Shown here: piece by piece, positions 12,401 through 27,200 of the stretch
Numbering within the stretch: position 1 is the first letter of the stretch
How the letters are laid out: each line of letters opens with the position of its first letter
Assembly: GCA_038373865.1 (NCBI GenBank)
Contig: JAXGGA010001630.1
Coordinates: forward strand, 81,552-145,551
Origin: Uloborus plumipes
Lineage: Eukaryota; Arthropoda; Arachnida; Araneae; Uloboridae
DNA length: 64,000 nucleotides
Direction: 5' to 3'
Position numbers and translations under genes: made by a program
The notes under the pieces: model-generated
What the model was told of the DNA's origin: nothing
The model's database searches: none
Seen by the model: the letters and a program-made list of their open reading frames with translations, nothing else

Positions 12401-14917
12401 TATATAAATAACAAAAGAACAATAACAACAATATCAATAATAACAATAAATAAGCAAATAAAATTTTGAAATATCATATTGCATGAAATAACATGAATTT
12501 ATCTTTTTTATGCATTCAAAATAGAGATGAACTAGCATTTTATTTTTGATTTTGAATACTATTCGACTTTTAAATAATTCAAAATTGAATAATATGAACA
12601 GAACTATTAGCTAATCAACTAATCATTTTAGCACTAACGTATATTAAATTAAAACAGATACACAGGACATAAATTTTCAAAATAAAAGCAAAAGACATAA
12701 AAGAGTAGAAAAAACATTTTAGAAGTAGTTTGCGAGAAATGTAATACAATCTAATATCTGTAACACACAATAGAATTATCCTATAAAATAACTTTAAAAA
12801 AATGAAAAGAAAAACTGGTTTAAAAATTAAAAGAAAAAAAAAAACTTTGAGCTGTTTTAAGATAAAAAATGATTTGGAAATAAGTTATAGTGAGTTAGTA
12901 TATAAAACATTGACTAGATCATAGAAAATTATGAGAGATTTTTGAAGACATGAGGGAGCGTGATAAAATAGATATGATTAAAATACATATAAAAGCTTTT
13001 TTAAAGCGACAGAAAAAGCCACAGTTCCAAAGAGGTAACAATGAAATAATGGTACATATTGTATAAACATAAAATGCACAATTTTAGATGCAGTTACAAT
13101 AATCTTTTTCTCAGGTTTAATGAAATGTAAAGTTCTTTGTTAAATAAGTACTCATTTATATCTTTATGCTAGTGTTTTTTTTTTAAGTATAAATGTTCAG
13201 TTTTCATTAAAATATTTAACTAAAAAAACAATTTAGTTAAAAACATCTTATGTGAAAATGTTAGAAATTTCTTAAGCTTTGAAATTTAAATTTAAGCTAT
13301 GCATCAAAACAGGGTTATATGTAAAAAGAAATTTATGTCTAACTTCACTATGTATTGATATTGATACAAATCAAAATTTATATCCATTTCTATGGATTAG
13401 GCTTAAATAAATAAGAAATAAGTTAGTAAGTATATTTTAACAATCAAAATCACATGATGATATAATATCTGTTAAGTCAAAGCTGCTTAACCTCTATGAA
13501 AGTTCAGAAAATTTTTCATATAGGAAAAAATAAAATATTGTAACTCTTAGACAAAGGTAAGCAATATTTTGTCAAGTTTATGCTAAAACCATGTTAGATT
13601 GCACTTAAATTTCTCAACCTGAAAGCATTTTTACACTAAACCATATTGTTTAATGTTTTAAAACAGCTGCATAGAGCTTAACTGATTTTATTCGCTAAAA
13701 GTTAATTTAATTTTTTCTTTATCGTCAGTTTTTAACACTACAAAGATTGAGTGAGAAATAGGGAAAGAAAAAAAAATAAATAACCACTTTTTATGCCTAA
13801 GAATTCAACTTAAGTAGTAAGTACACTTAAAAACCTTCCTAACTATAAATTTGAAAAAAAAAAAAAGAACTTACATTTTCACAATATACAAACATTTTCA
13901 AAAATATTTGTTGCTTTTTCAAGCCAAGAAATTATTTGCAAAAAGGTTACTTATTTATGCAAATCATTTTACCACTGAAAAATATTAGAAGAGAGGTTTT
14001 AATAGAAATAGGCAGATGTTACTGACAGCCTTAATATTTTGGATGAACGAATATTATTTCAAGTGAAGTACACACGTACTTTGCAGAAATGCACTAAATG
14101 CAATAACAAATTTTAAGAAACAAACAAAATAGTAAATGCTTACCCTTATATCAATTTAACCAGACCCCAGTAACATTTAAATTGCCTGAGTTGGGTTTGA
14201 ACAACACTGACAAAGTGTTAAAATTATAAAATTTGATTTCATAACATTCCTTCTACTTTTGAATACATTTTGGCTCAAAGCAGAACTTAATTTAAAAATT
14301 TTCTTTCACAAAATGACTACATCAATGAATAATGCTCCCAATTTAGGAGACATTTTATGTTTTGTTAAACTTTCTTCGATGTAGCTATAGAAAAAGCTAT
14401 TATAGCTTTATGTTTAGGCAAAGGTTAAAAAAAATACATGATTTTCCATGTACTAGACAATTATAAAGGGAAAGAAAACCATATATATCTGTAATTGTCT
14501 TTGAAGTATTTTTACAACTTAAAACTAATAATAATATAATCTGAGTTTAAAGCATAACAACTTTACAAAATTACAATGTTAATAAAAGCAAATACTACAA
14601 CGTTAAAAAAGAACAAATGCGCAGAAATACGCAGAGTCGTGCTTTGGCAATACAAGGAAGGCCTCTTTCAATGCACAAAATGCGAGTGTATAGATGTAAA
14701 GACACGTGACAAATTTAACCTTGCATTATTTGCTTTTATTTTTAAGAATAAAGTTATTAATTGTTTGTTTCTCACAATATTAAGTTCATTTCTCACAATA
14801 TTAAGTTTTTTTAAAAAGGAAAGGAAAGGAAATTTATATTATAAATCTGAAAATACTGGACAAATACTTCACTATGTTTGTACATACTTTTACTGTACAT
14901 TAATTTCTAAAAGGTAA
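9447..14917. other. AT-rich region downstream of the MPP7-like gene
   Basis: No gene or clear transposon. It has short A/T homopolymers and one C/G-rich patch near 10730-10880. Lying 3' of the minus-strand gene, it may contain a long 3' UTR, but no splice or conservation signal is visible here to decide this. Confidence 0.35.
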
Positions 14918-14923
14918 TTTATT
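14918..14923 (-). promoter_or_regulatory. candidate polyadenylation signal of the MPP7-like gene
   Basis: AATAAA on the minus strand, about 108 bp past the stop codon; another lies at 14740-14735. Such hexamers are frequent by chance in AT-rich DNA, so the real 3' end could be much farther downstream. Confidence 0.3.
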
Positions 14924-15030
14924 AAAAAATAATAGTAAATAAATTTGGGTTCATTATATATTTCTTGTATATATTACATAACATAGGTTCATTAATATTG
15001 AAACAGTTTTAATACTGAGAACAGCTAGGT

Positions 15031-15213
15031 CTATGGAGTTAGCACCCAACTCGTTGGAACCCACTGAGGCTCTGTTTCCACTTTTTTTACTAAAGTAAGT
15101 AGTTCTTTAAATGACTTATTAATTTCTTCATTAACTAATGTGGCATTAAATCGATGTCCATAAACCCTCTCAATATGCCAACTACTGTCAATAATGTCCT
15201 GTAACTCTTTATC
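15031..15213 (-). CDS. MPP7: MPP7-like exon 14: C-terminal end of GK domain and stop
   Basis: 60 codons plus TAG (15033-15031). It starts DKELQDIIDSSWHIERVYGH and ends with EPQWVPTSWV and three more residues; the QWVPxSW ending is diagnostic of MPP-type MAGUKs. Acceptor is a T-rich tract ending CCCAG. Confidence 0.95.
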   Translation of the reverse strand, partial: DKELQDIIDSSWHIERVYGHRFNATLVNEEINKSFKELLTLVKKVETEPQWVPTSWVLTP

Positions 15214-18200
15214 CTGGGAAAAAAAGGGGAAGGCATCATGGTTGTGTAAAATATTTTACATAATCTGACAAACAAATTTTGACACTTAATATAATTTTTA
15301 CACTATTTTTCATGATACTATTGCATTTTTAATTTTAAAAGAATAATGTTTCATTTCATTTTTGTTTGGATATCAATTTTTAATAATTATTTCGATTTCT
15401 AACTTAAATAGTTGAAAATTATCTATGAAAATAAAACAGTATTTTTGTAGTTAAATTCAGTTTCAGCAATGTACATACATGTACAGTTGAACCTCTTGAA
15501 TTGAAACATGCTTAAAATGAATGACTGCTAAGACAAAAATTACATTTACAGCTCCCACCTTATTGTTTGTAACATATTGTTTCTTAGTTAAGACAAATTT
15601 ATTTCAAAGATCCCTTAGAGTTAGTTTTAGCGAAGTTTGATTGGGTATATCCTAAAGTTTTACCGGCAAAACGGTATTTCTTAAAAGGATTGGGGCAAAG
15701 ATCAAATTGATTATAAAAATTTACAATAGAATAATATAATTTTGTTCATAATCTAATTGAGTCATAAATCAAAACAAAATTGAAACTAAATCAAGTTTTT
15801 AAATAATATTAATTTCAAAAACTTTTGAGAATCGGCATGTTAGTTTGTTTTCTTTTCTAGATAAAAAGAAATACATAGGTCAATTGTAAGATTTTTTATT
15901 ATGGTTTACTTATCAAAACATTGAAATATAGAGGTGCACAATTGTTGTACTTCTTAAGGGGCAATTTTATTTTGAGATTTATCATTTGTTGTACAAAACA
16001 ATATACAAAGGCTCCAAGTAGGTCAGATTCTCGTGCCATTGTATGAGCGTTTTGATGAACACAAAACTTTTCTTCTAAGTAATACAATTAAACTTAGAAG
16101 CTTTTTAGAAACATTTTTTAAATATTTTTGGGCTAAGTAATTGATGTACCTTGTGAGATATGGCTGCTATACTAAGCAAATGAAATTATTACACCATAAC
16201 ATGGAAGTAGAGTCCGTGTTCTTCATAACATTCATGAAATCAAACATATCTGGAGCCTTTAAAGAGTGTTTTGTGCAACATTGATATGTTTGTTACTGTG
16301 GATTTGCTCCAAGATAAGTAAAAGAACGTGAAAAAAAAAAATCACAGAAAAGTAAGAGAATTATGGACTGTAATACCTTTTAAACCAAGGCAGGGAAGCA
16401 TATCCCAGGATGGGTCAAATTCTTTGGTGGACTGCTGTCAGACCAGGGGGTCGAGGACCCATGGAATGCAGTATATTTCGCTCTTTAGTTCATTAAACTA
16501 GTAGATGATTTGTACAAAATTTCTGTTTTTAAGTATTTCAGTAAAAATGTCAGTAATTTTGGTATGGAAAAAAATCCAGTCATTCCAAGTATTTTCAGTA
16601 TCAGCACTCTACATATACTATAGAATAAGTCCTGGTGTACTGATTATTTAGTATATATTTTACAGCTTCAATGTCAGTCAAAATTCAACCAAATGTTTTT
16701 GTGGTCAAAGTAAAAAAAAGAGAGAAAACTTATTTAAAATTAACTTATCGGCGAAATCAATTGTATTCAATTTAATGTATGGAATTGTAAAAATAATGGC
16801 ATATTCTTCAACAAAATAAGTATTTTTTGGAAAACTTACTGTGAAACCTCTTGAATAGTTTTCATCGAAAGAGGATTGAGCAGAATTTCTAGTTTCCTTG
16901 AGAACTTCAAAAGGTGGAGGTTTGACAAATACAATATAAGGCTTCAATTCTGCAGTGCATAGCAACTTTAAGGCCTGAAAAGATGGGGAAATATAGATCA
17001 ATTTAAAACAGAACAGAAAGAGAGAAATCCATTTTTAACAATATATTTTATTATTAAAGAATTGAAAAAAAAAAAATATAAAAAATCCTCATGCCAAAAC
17101 GGAATTTATTTTCATTACAGTAAAATGAAGCAATTGTGTTTAGGGGGAACTCTTTAGATGCAGTATTTTGGCAGAAACCCATCATTACTTCACACAAAGT
17201 GCACTTTTAATTATTTCTATCAAAATTTTGAGCAGATTGAGTAAAAAATGCATAAAGTCAGACTAATTACAAAATAATATTTACAGTAATAATTTTTGTT
17301 AATGAGAAAAAAAAAACGACAAGTGAAAAAGAATGAATACACTATAACTAATTTGATTAGTATTTAATGCACCATAATAAAACAAAATAACATTTTACAG
17401 AAAATACAGCTCTCTGTAGAGCTTATTACTTTGCTATAATACCTACATTTTTATTATAAACAGTAAATTCAATTAACTTGCATAGCAAAATAAAAGAAAA
17501 AACACCACATCTATTACAAACTTAATTATTATAAGACTAAAAACATTTCTCATATGTGTTTGGAAGTATTTTTATAGTATTAAGCAGTCATTTACCGCCC
17601 TGAAGCCATGTAGTCTTTACATTGCGGTAAATAGAACTGGATGATCAGTCTCCAACAGAAACATTGCAAAAAAAAGGAAACAAATTTAAATATAGTGCAG
17701 TATCAAATAAAGAGTCGCATAATTTACCAGGGTTGGCCAATATATATCCTGACATACATTGCAATATATATCTGATTTTTATTCTGAAAGTATCATGATA
17801 TTTTAATATTTTCGATATTTACTTTTCAAAACAATATTTTCAATGTAAAAATTATATTAATCATATTAATTATTTAAAGAGCCACAAATTGCTACAATAT
17901 TTATATGATATAGTAGTGGATCATTAATGTTACATAATTTAAAAATATAATATTCCTTTTTTTATTTTATACTCATAAAATTATTAGTAATGTGCCAATT
18001 TTAATATAGAGTAAAACTACCTAGTTAAAGATTGAATATTAATTTGCGGTCCATATATTACAATAATAATGTAAGAAAATAAACAAGTGGTTTGAGGATG
18101 CCTTTACAACTTAAAGACTTTAGACAGCATTAATTAAAAATATCGGGTATATATCAAAATATCAGATATTTTCGGAAATGTCATAATATTTTCAAACCCC

Positions 18201-21200
18201 ACTATTACCTACATACAAGATGGTATCACATGAACATAAAATGCCAAATGAAAAAAAAAAAATGAATATCATCAGATTTTTTAAAACACATTTATCAACG
18301 AAATTTACAGACCTAAACTAATGCAAAATTTAAATATGATGTATAAAGTAAAGCATTAATTTATTATTTATTTTACTTTTTAAATATAAAGAATTAGTCA
18401 AGCAAAAATTAATTACAATATCAACCTGAGGGTGGGGATTCAAAATGCAAACTCGGCCAGATCTCACAATTGTGGTTACAGATTCTAAACTTGTTCCATA
18501 GAGATTTCCACGGTATTCTCCATATTCAACAAATTTTCCGTCACGAATGCTTTCCTCCATGACTTCACGAGAGACAAAATAATATTCTTTTCCCTCCTCT
18601 TCCCAATGCTTTGGTAATCTACTGGTATCTGGAAGGGGAAAAATCATTTTTTTTAGTTCACAAAAATAAAAAATAGAAAATAATGGAATATAAATGAAAT
18701 ACAGTAAGACCATATTTTAAAAAATCAAACATACATAAAATATAGTAAGACCTTATTTTATCAAGTTTGTGGAGAGACAACAAAGAAACGCAAGCAATAA
18801 ATTCTTAATGCATGACAGAGGTCATAAAAGATAATGATTCAATTAACAAATTAATGATATATGCACATAAAAAATTATTATTTTTATTTTCATATTTAGA
18901 GAATTTCCTGAATCAAAAATAAGAAAATTATTCTGCAAATTTTTGTTTCAAAAAAAAAAAAAAAAACTAATGTATTTTTATTGTTTTATGATGGAATACC
19001 AAATGAAAGTTGCAGCTTATACTGCAGCAAAACAAGTGTCTGAAAAAAGTGATAGCTTTGTACATTGATTAAAACAAAAAAAAAAAAATAGTATCTCTGA
19101 AAAATCGAAAAATTTTACTGTGATGTCAAAATGTGGAACAACATTTTAAAAAATATATAATTTTTGGGAGACAAAAGAAAAGCTTGGTGTATCCGTAAGA
19201 GAGATATAACAAGGCGAAACGAATTGAGGGGTTACTGCACATTTGTAATTTTGATAGGCAAACCTGACCCTATTTTCATCACAACTTTAAATCTTTTGAC
19301 ATTGCTGCAGGAAAATTAAACATGCAAACGCCTACACAATTAAAATTATTCAAAAAATTTGTATGGACAAAAACAATTTTCCTTCTTCTAACTAAATATA
19401 CATTTTAGCAAAAATCTGTGATTGGGTAATGTTCCATCAACAACAATAAAGCTTCTATTATAGCATGCAAGACATTAAACACCATTATATTATTGTAACA
19501 GCATCTAAAGCTGTCTGATACTCCTTTTCAAGACCTCTAAAGCAGAGAAATAAAATTTTCAATTGATTGATATAAAGTTTATTCTGCTATGATTAATAGT
19601 TCCCAAAAAGTAAAATAATATCTTGATTACATATTTCAATCAACACTCCTGTTATAAAATATGGAGGTTTCAATTTTAATTAAAATTTATGTTTTCTAAT
19701 ATAAAATAGCCACAAGCCAACTAATTACTTCAGCCTGAACTAGTTTTAGTAACACAGTAATTATTTTTCTCCATCTCGCCTTACCTTTCAACGATAAGCC
19801 TTAGGTGACTCAGCAATTACTAGTACAGAAACAATTACAATGAAGTTCACCATATAGTGTAATATACAGACTAAATTTTAAAAATATTTTTTGGCAACGG
19901 TTGAAACTACAGATGGGCAATTCCAGGCAACATGGGAACTCGGTGTTAAAAAAAAATGTTGAAAAATTGTCTTAATTTTTTTTTGTACGTTCTCTATATT
20001 GATTGAAGTTTACAAATTAGAATAAGGTAACTTCAGTCGAATCATTTTCTTTTTGTAAGAGAACTTGTTATATGAGCTCACAATCTTGTGAAAGTCGCTC
20101 TCTGCTAGACACAATTTTAAACGAGCATATTTTATTGGTTTAAAATGTTTCTACAATTTAATTACATTTTTTCCTGGCAGATTTATTCGATAAGAAAACA
20201 ATTATTAATAGTACATTTTGAAATTTATTCTTAAAATAATTTTTTTAAGTAGTTTTTAAACCATTAAATTTTGTGTAACGTGAGTCACGAAAACTTAATT
20301 TTTTTAATATTTCCAAATTTTGTAGCTTATAAATGAAATTTTTTTTCCTGTTTCTCCTACTCATGTATATTACAAAAAAGAAATTATCGGCCAATTTATA
20401 GTTTTTTGCTTTTTTATTCAAAAAATAAGGATGTTTATTTTGTAACGTGAGTCACGCGAAAAGTGAGTTACAGTCAATATAAGCTAATATTCACTTCTTA
20501 AAAGTATTTAATGTGCCCTAATGGTATTTTAGGGTCTAAAGGGAGGGTTAACACTTGTACACACCTATATATAATCAATAATACTGATAAAATTAAATAT
20601 AAATAGCGTAATTTTAATTCTTTTAGTGTTTTATAATCTTTCAATTAGTGCACTGGGTCCCTGTTTTGGCCCTCAGCTTTCCAATGTGTAGCATGTGTTT
20701 ATGCATGCACATATTTTTCTTCCGTACCTAAGAAAGGTTTTTCATTCCAGTAAAAGAATTTTTTTAAATATTTAACGAGTAACCGCAGTATGACAGAAAA
20801 GGTGCTGAGAAAAATTAAAGCAAGAAGGGAAGTAAATTGCATGTAAACAGAAACATTGTCTGTGGATGAAAGAATAGCTAACGAGAAAAGTCGAAAAGCT
20901 AAGGATATTGCCTCTAGCAATATAAGCTGAAAAATAAACATATGAAACTTTCAAAGGAAATTTTGGCTAAATTCAAACTTCTTAAATATTGCTTCAACAA
21001 GTACACAAATATGTAAATACAGGCCCGGACTGGCTCTTCTTGGGGTTGTCGGCTAGGTACTGGAAAGGGACCCCTTTCCAGTACTTCTTTCCGGGGGGCC
21101 CTAGAGCCCCCCCCCCAGGATTTTTTTATTGGATCATGTGCTAAAAAACTACATATTTCTCTCTGTGTGTGGGGGGGGGGGGCAGAAAGCAGATAATATT

Positions 21201-24200
21201 TTGAGAAGAGCGGTATTATTATTTGTTTTTAGAGCCTATTCCTTTGAAGAGTTTATCAACGCCTGACGCAACAAGGAAGGGAGTTATAAGTTTGACGTGT
21301 ATGTGTATCTGTTTGGTGCACAGTACAGCCAAGACCGTATCCAGGAAAAAATTTCGGCGATTGCCCGGTTTTCCTGTTGCCCAAACATACATGCATTTTT
21401 TGTGTATTGCGAGTTTTTTTTCTTTTTGACCTCCCCCCCCCCCCCAACGCCACGTTTTTTCTTGTGCTTTTTTTTTTCTCTTGCGCAGTTTTTTTTTTTA
21501 ATTTTTTCTTGCTTTTAGACTCACTTTTATTTGGGTAGAGGAATCATGAAAGAAATGCAATGAACTCTTTTAAGTGGGGTAGAATATTCATAGGTCTAGG
21601 GGGTCCGGAGGTTTCTCCCCCGGGGAAATTTTTGAAAAAAAGTTTTAAAATTCTGCATTTTGAGGCCTTTTATGGGGGGCAATTGAGATTTCAAAAATAT
21701 GTTGGGAAAAATAGGCAAACAAAAAACTTAGAAATATTCTGCATTCTTTTGCAAATTAAGATCATTAAAAATATATATTTTTTGTAGTTTAACAAACGAT
21801 TGACATAAATCGTCAGAGAGGAAGAACAATGGCGGAGAAAAGATTGACACTTAGAACCAGGGTTTCTAGGGGGGAAATAGAACAGATTTAAGAACTGTAA
21901 ATACGAGACAGCCAAAGGGGGATTAAGAAATCAAGTCTAAAAGTTGAATTTTTACAACCTTGACTTTAAGATCAAACCTTTGTCATAAATATACATGAAG
22001 AAAAATAAAACACAATGATCATATAAAAAAAACTACATTTTTTACCACTGCATAGCAATTTTTCTTCATGGACATTAACGGGAAAAGGTTTAACATTAAT
22101 TCGGTAAGTTCGTATTTCCCTGTCATTAACCCCATTTTTCCTCACGTAGGCCTGCCATTTTTAATTTCGCCAGAGGGGCAAAGAGTATGTATTCTATGTA
22201 AATTTTCTAAAAAACAGCAAAAGCCACGAACCATTTATATGAAAATACATAAATTTCCTAACACCGGAGGGAGGGAGGCGGAATGGAACCCCCATTCTGA
22301 TTCCCCAAATGACGAGCCTGTCTTGACGTGAAAGATATAATAGTCGTTTCTATTGATGACTAAGGTTTAGTATATACTTTTTCAAAAAGCTAGACGTACC
22401 AGTGGGGAAATTTGAATATGTGAAAAATAATTTTAATGAGTCATTAACAAAAATTGATAACAATCAAGTAGACATGGAATTAAAATCAACTATTTGAACT
22501 AAATTTTAGAAGTTAGCTTAAAACAAATAAAAAATCAATTTTCAACATCTTTAGGGGAGAAAAACTACAATTTTTTCAAAATATGATAATTGTTCTAATA
22601 TAATGTCGGAAAATTCTCTTTCTCTCTCTCTCTTTTAAAATCAATTTACTACTTAATTTTACTACTGTAATAACTCTTTCTAAGTTTTGTTGTGTCTTTA
22701 ATTTGCCATAAAGCTCATTGCAATTCATATTGCTGCCGTTAATTGTAAAAACTATGTATCTTCATATATTCAAAATGCTTATTTGTTTGCTAGATAGAAT
22801 AACATTTAGTTACCTTTTTTTTAGTATAAAAGAAAATCAATGAAAAGTTCAAAAGATAAATATCTAGTGACTAATAGTAGCTGAACATTTATATTTCTTT
22901 TATCAGAAAAAATATGAGAAGGGCGTATATAATAAGGTAGAATAAAATCATTTGCAAGGAGCTACCCAATTTTACAATGAATGATATCATTGTTGAATTG
23001 ACAGTCACAATGATTCCTGCTCTAACTGAATAGAGCACTAACATTACACTTCAGAACAGAAAAACATAATGATTAAATCAATTTTTTTATCACTCTATTT
23101 CATACTTTTTGTTTTGCTTTATTTTTTCTGAAATAATGTTTCGTTTTGCAAAATGTTGCCCCTAGCTTAGAATACGGGACTTTAGCCGTCCCATATCAAG
23201 GTTCGATTCCATATCGAAAAAATGGGACTGTCCCTTGAAATCCGGGACGTCTGGCAACCCTGCTTAGAACATCACCACTTCCTTACATCAGTTTTCAGTA
23301 TAGTAACATAGTAGTTTTTGATCAGTTCCCCAACTCACCGACAGACACAGCACTTCATAATATAAAATGACCAATAGTATAAAACGCATAAAATCCTTTA
23401 AAAGAAATAGTGTAGAGATTTAAAAAATATTTAATGAGAGAGTACTATTCTGGCCATTCAGTTAATTCGTAGTTTATTTATTTGATAAGAAATAGAATTG
23501 AAGCACTTTTTAAAGAATTTCAAAAAGGTATTTAATGATTTTCAAAGAATCTAGAACAGTTAAAACTATTTAAAGCATTTCATTTGCACTTTCCAGTCTC
23601 TAACATTTTAATAGTTAATTCGACAGTCTTAACGAAATTGTTAAAACTTTGAAAGACACACCTGTTTTAAGTTAAAAATAGATATTAAAAAAATATTTCT
23701 TTTTACGACAATTTCTTTTTCAATCGCAAGTACTACAGAAAACGAAAAAGAAGAAATTAAACATATGAGTCACAAAGAAATATTTTACGAAATATGCTAC
23801 AAAATATGCTGGAACATGATTTTTGCATTTCGCAGGAGGATTTACTATTATTATTTAAATCAAGGAGCTGAATTTTGCGTAGCTTGATACCCCCCCCCCC
23901 CACCTCCCTGGGTAGTTTTAAGGGAACCTAAGGTTCCCTTACGTACGCAGGAGTTACGTACGTCATCATAATTCGCCTAATAAAATAGCCTAAATTTAAA
24001 TTTTTATGAAATATCGAATTCTTAAAACCTGTTTGCTTGTAAAATTAAATAACATCTGTTAATATTTTATGAGTAAAATAACGTTTTTCAAGAGAAGAAA
24101 ATGCTTCGTAATAAAAAAACAATCATTGCTAGGTCATTGAAAAAATGCTTTTTATTAATTTGTTTAAATTAAAAAATAAATATTTTAAAAAATGTTGCTT

Positions 24201-27200
24201 ACATTTAGTATTTATAGAATTTATTTCTGCAAACCAAAATAAATCCATCAGCTACCTTACATTTATAATTTTATTGAAATGTTTGTATTGCGATAAAATA
24301 AAGGCGAAAAAATAATTTTGTTAATTCGAGAAAAAGTTTTGGTGTCCAATTTTTTCTGTTCGTTGATTAAGAGGTTTCCTTCTTGAAAACGGTAAGAATA
24401 AGTGTAAAAGGTTGGATACATATTTCACCAACTTATCTTGTTATTTAAGTATTTGACTCAACTATATACTGTTTTCTGCTTTATTTTTATTATTTTTTAA
24501 AAATAGGATTTCACTGACAGAGTAAATATATATAGTCTAAGATCCCACCGCAGTTTATCTACACTCATAGCGTACACTCATCACGTATATATCAAATTAA
24601 AGCACATTTTTTTCTGAACGTGATGCACTAAGTCCTCGTATGTAAAAGTGCCCGAAACCTATAGGCAGCCTGGCCTAAACGGGACATATGAATGTAGTAT
24701 TTCTACACTCATTGCGTACACTCATCACGTATATATCAAATTAAAGCTGAGTTTTTCCTGAACGTGATGCACTAAGGCTGCCTATGTAAAAGTGGCCGCA
24801 ACCTCTAGACAGCCTGGCCTAAACAGGTCACATGAATGTAGTATTTCTACAGTCATCGCGTACACTCATCACGTATATATCAAATTAAAGCGGATTTTTT
24901 TCTGAAAGTGATGCACTAAGGCTGCCTATGTAAAAGTGGCCGCAACCTGTAGGCAGCCTGGCATAACAGGTCACATCAATGAAGTATTTTTACACTCATC
25001 GCGTACACTCATCACGTATATGTCAAATTAAAGCTGATTTTTCCCTGAACATGATGCAGTAAGGCTGCCTATGTAAAAGTGTCCGCAACCTCTACGCAGT
25101 CTAGCCTAAACAGGTCACATAAATGTAGTATTTCTACACTCATCGCGTACACTCATCACGTATATGTCAAATTGAAGCTGATTTTTTTCTGAAAGTGATG
25201 CACTAAGGCTGCCTATGTAAAAGTGGCCGCAATCTGTAGGCAGCCTGCCTAGCAGGTCACATAAATGTCAAATTCTTCGTTTATGCAACTTATTTAGCCC
25301 CGGCTGCCTACAGGTTGCGGCCACTTTTATATAGGCAGCCTTAGTGCATCACTTTCAGAAAAAAATCAGCTTTAATTTGATATATATGTGATGAGTGTAC
25401 GCGATGAGTGTAGAAATACTACATTCATGTGACTTATTTAGGCCAGGCTGGCAAGAGGTTGCGGTCACTTTTACATAGGCAGCCTTAGTGCATGACTTTC
25501 AGAAAAAAATCAGCTTTCACTTAATATATACGTGATGAGTGTACGCGATGAGTGTAGTAATACTACATTCATGTGACCTGTTTAGGAAAGGCTGTCTAGA
25601 GGTTGCGGCCTCTTTTCCATAGGCAGTCCTAGTGCATCACGTTCAGGAAACAATCAGCTTTAATTTAATATATACGTGATGAGTGTACGCAATGAGTGTA
25701 GAAAGACTACATTCATGTGACCTGTTTAGGCTAGGCTGCTTAGAGGTTGCGGCCACTTTTACATAGGCAGCCTTAATGCATTACGTTCAGTAAAAAATCA
25801 GCTTTAATTTGATCTATACGTGATGAGTGTACGCGATGAATGTAGAAACATTACATTCATGTGGCCTGTTTAGACCAGGCTGTCTATAGGTTGCGGCCAC
25901 TTTTCCAGTGGAAGATTAGTGCATCACTTTCAGAAAAAAATCTGCTTTAATTTGATATACATGTGATGAGTGAAAAAATTTGAGATTTATGTGACCTATT
26001 ATGCAGGCTGCCTACAGGTTGCGGCCCCTTTTACAGAGGCAGCCTTAGAAGATCACTTTCAGAAAAAAATCAGCTTTATTTTGATATATACGTGATGAGT
26101 GTACGCGATGAGTGTAGAAATACTACATTCATATGACCTGTTTAGGCCAGGCTGCCTAGAGGTTGCGGCCACTTTTACATAGGCAGCCTTAGTGCATCAC
26201 GTTCAGGAAAAACTCAGCTTTAATTTGATATATAAGTGATGAGTGTACGCAATGAGTGTAGAAATACTACATTCATATGTCCCGTTTAGGCCAGGCTGCC
26301 TATAGGTTTCGGGCACTTTTACATACGAAGACTTAGTGCATCACGTTCAGAAAAAAATGTGCTTTAATTTGATATAAACATGATGAGTGTACGCTATGAG
26401 TGTAGATAAACTGCGGTGGGATCTTAGACTAATAGTACATGTATTTTAATTCATTGAGCTTTGCAATCATTAACAGCATTTTTTAAAGTTAATTTTAGCT
26501 ACTAATGTAAAAAAAAAACGTAACGATAGAAAGCAGAGGAGTAACGGGGGGAAGGCACAAAAATACCCTTCAGAGGCTTTAGTTGTTAATATTGATCGAG
26601 CATAAGGGCCATGCTCCACATCAGCGTAAAACGCGACCGAAACTGAAGGCAGAAACCGAAAATCCGGGTACTTTCCATAGGAACACCATTGAATCCATTT
26701 TACGCTTCTGCCTAATTTTTCTGCTTTACGTCGATGTGGAGCATGGCCCTCATACACATATAAGCACTGTTTTGATCCTTATAACTTTTAAATGAAACTT
26801 CAACCACAGTTTAAAAACTGTAATTTAAACAAGACCAAATAATATTATTTATGAACATTTAACAAAATGAACAAAAATAATGACCTACACAATGGCAGAA
26901 AAGTATACTCCGAAAATATCAACATGATTTAAATGAGTAATATAATGCAAATTTTTTCCTCTTAACTTAATCTATGTTTCTTAACCGATCTACATTTTTC
27001 CAAAAAGAAAAAAATACACGTTTTAAGTTTTCTTCTGCTAGAGAAAAGGGTGAAAGAATCCATGATTGAAAATTATGCTTTAGAAATCTATAAAAACATA
27101 ACATTTAGAACAATGTAGTTAATGATACAAAAGAACCTTCATGGGCTCAAAAGGAATCCAGTGTGTATTTTTAAAACATAAATTCGTACTTACATTGCTT

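Noticed and set aside
18330..18425. Continuation of the GK frame after NPHPQ
   Set aside because: Intron sequence; exon 13 supplies the conserved ALKLL continuation in phase.
21560..22331. Possible transposase remnants inside the 7.7-kb hAT element
   Set aside because: Frames are short, with no DDE, zinc-finger or dimerisation motif visible.
24535..26429. CRISPR-like regular repeats
   Set aside because: Units are contiguous 144-bp repeats in two opposed arrays, without spacers, in animal DNA with spliced genes.
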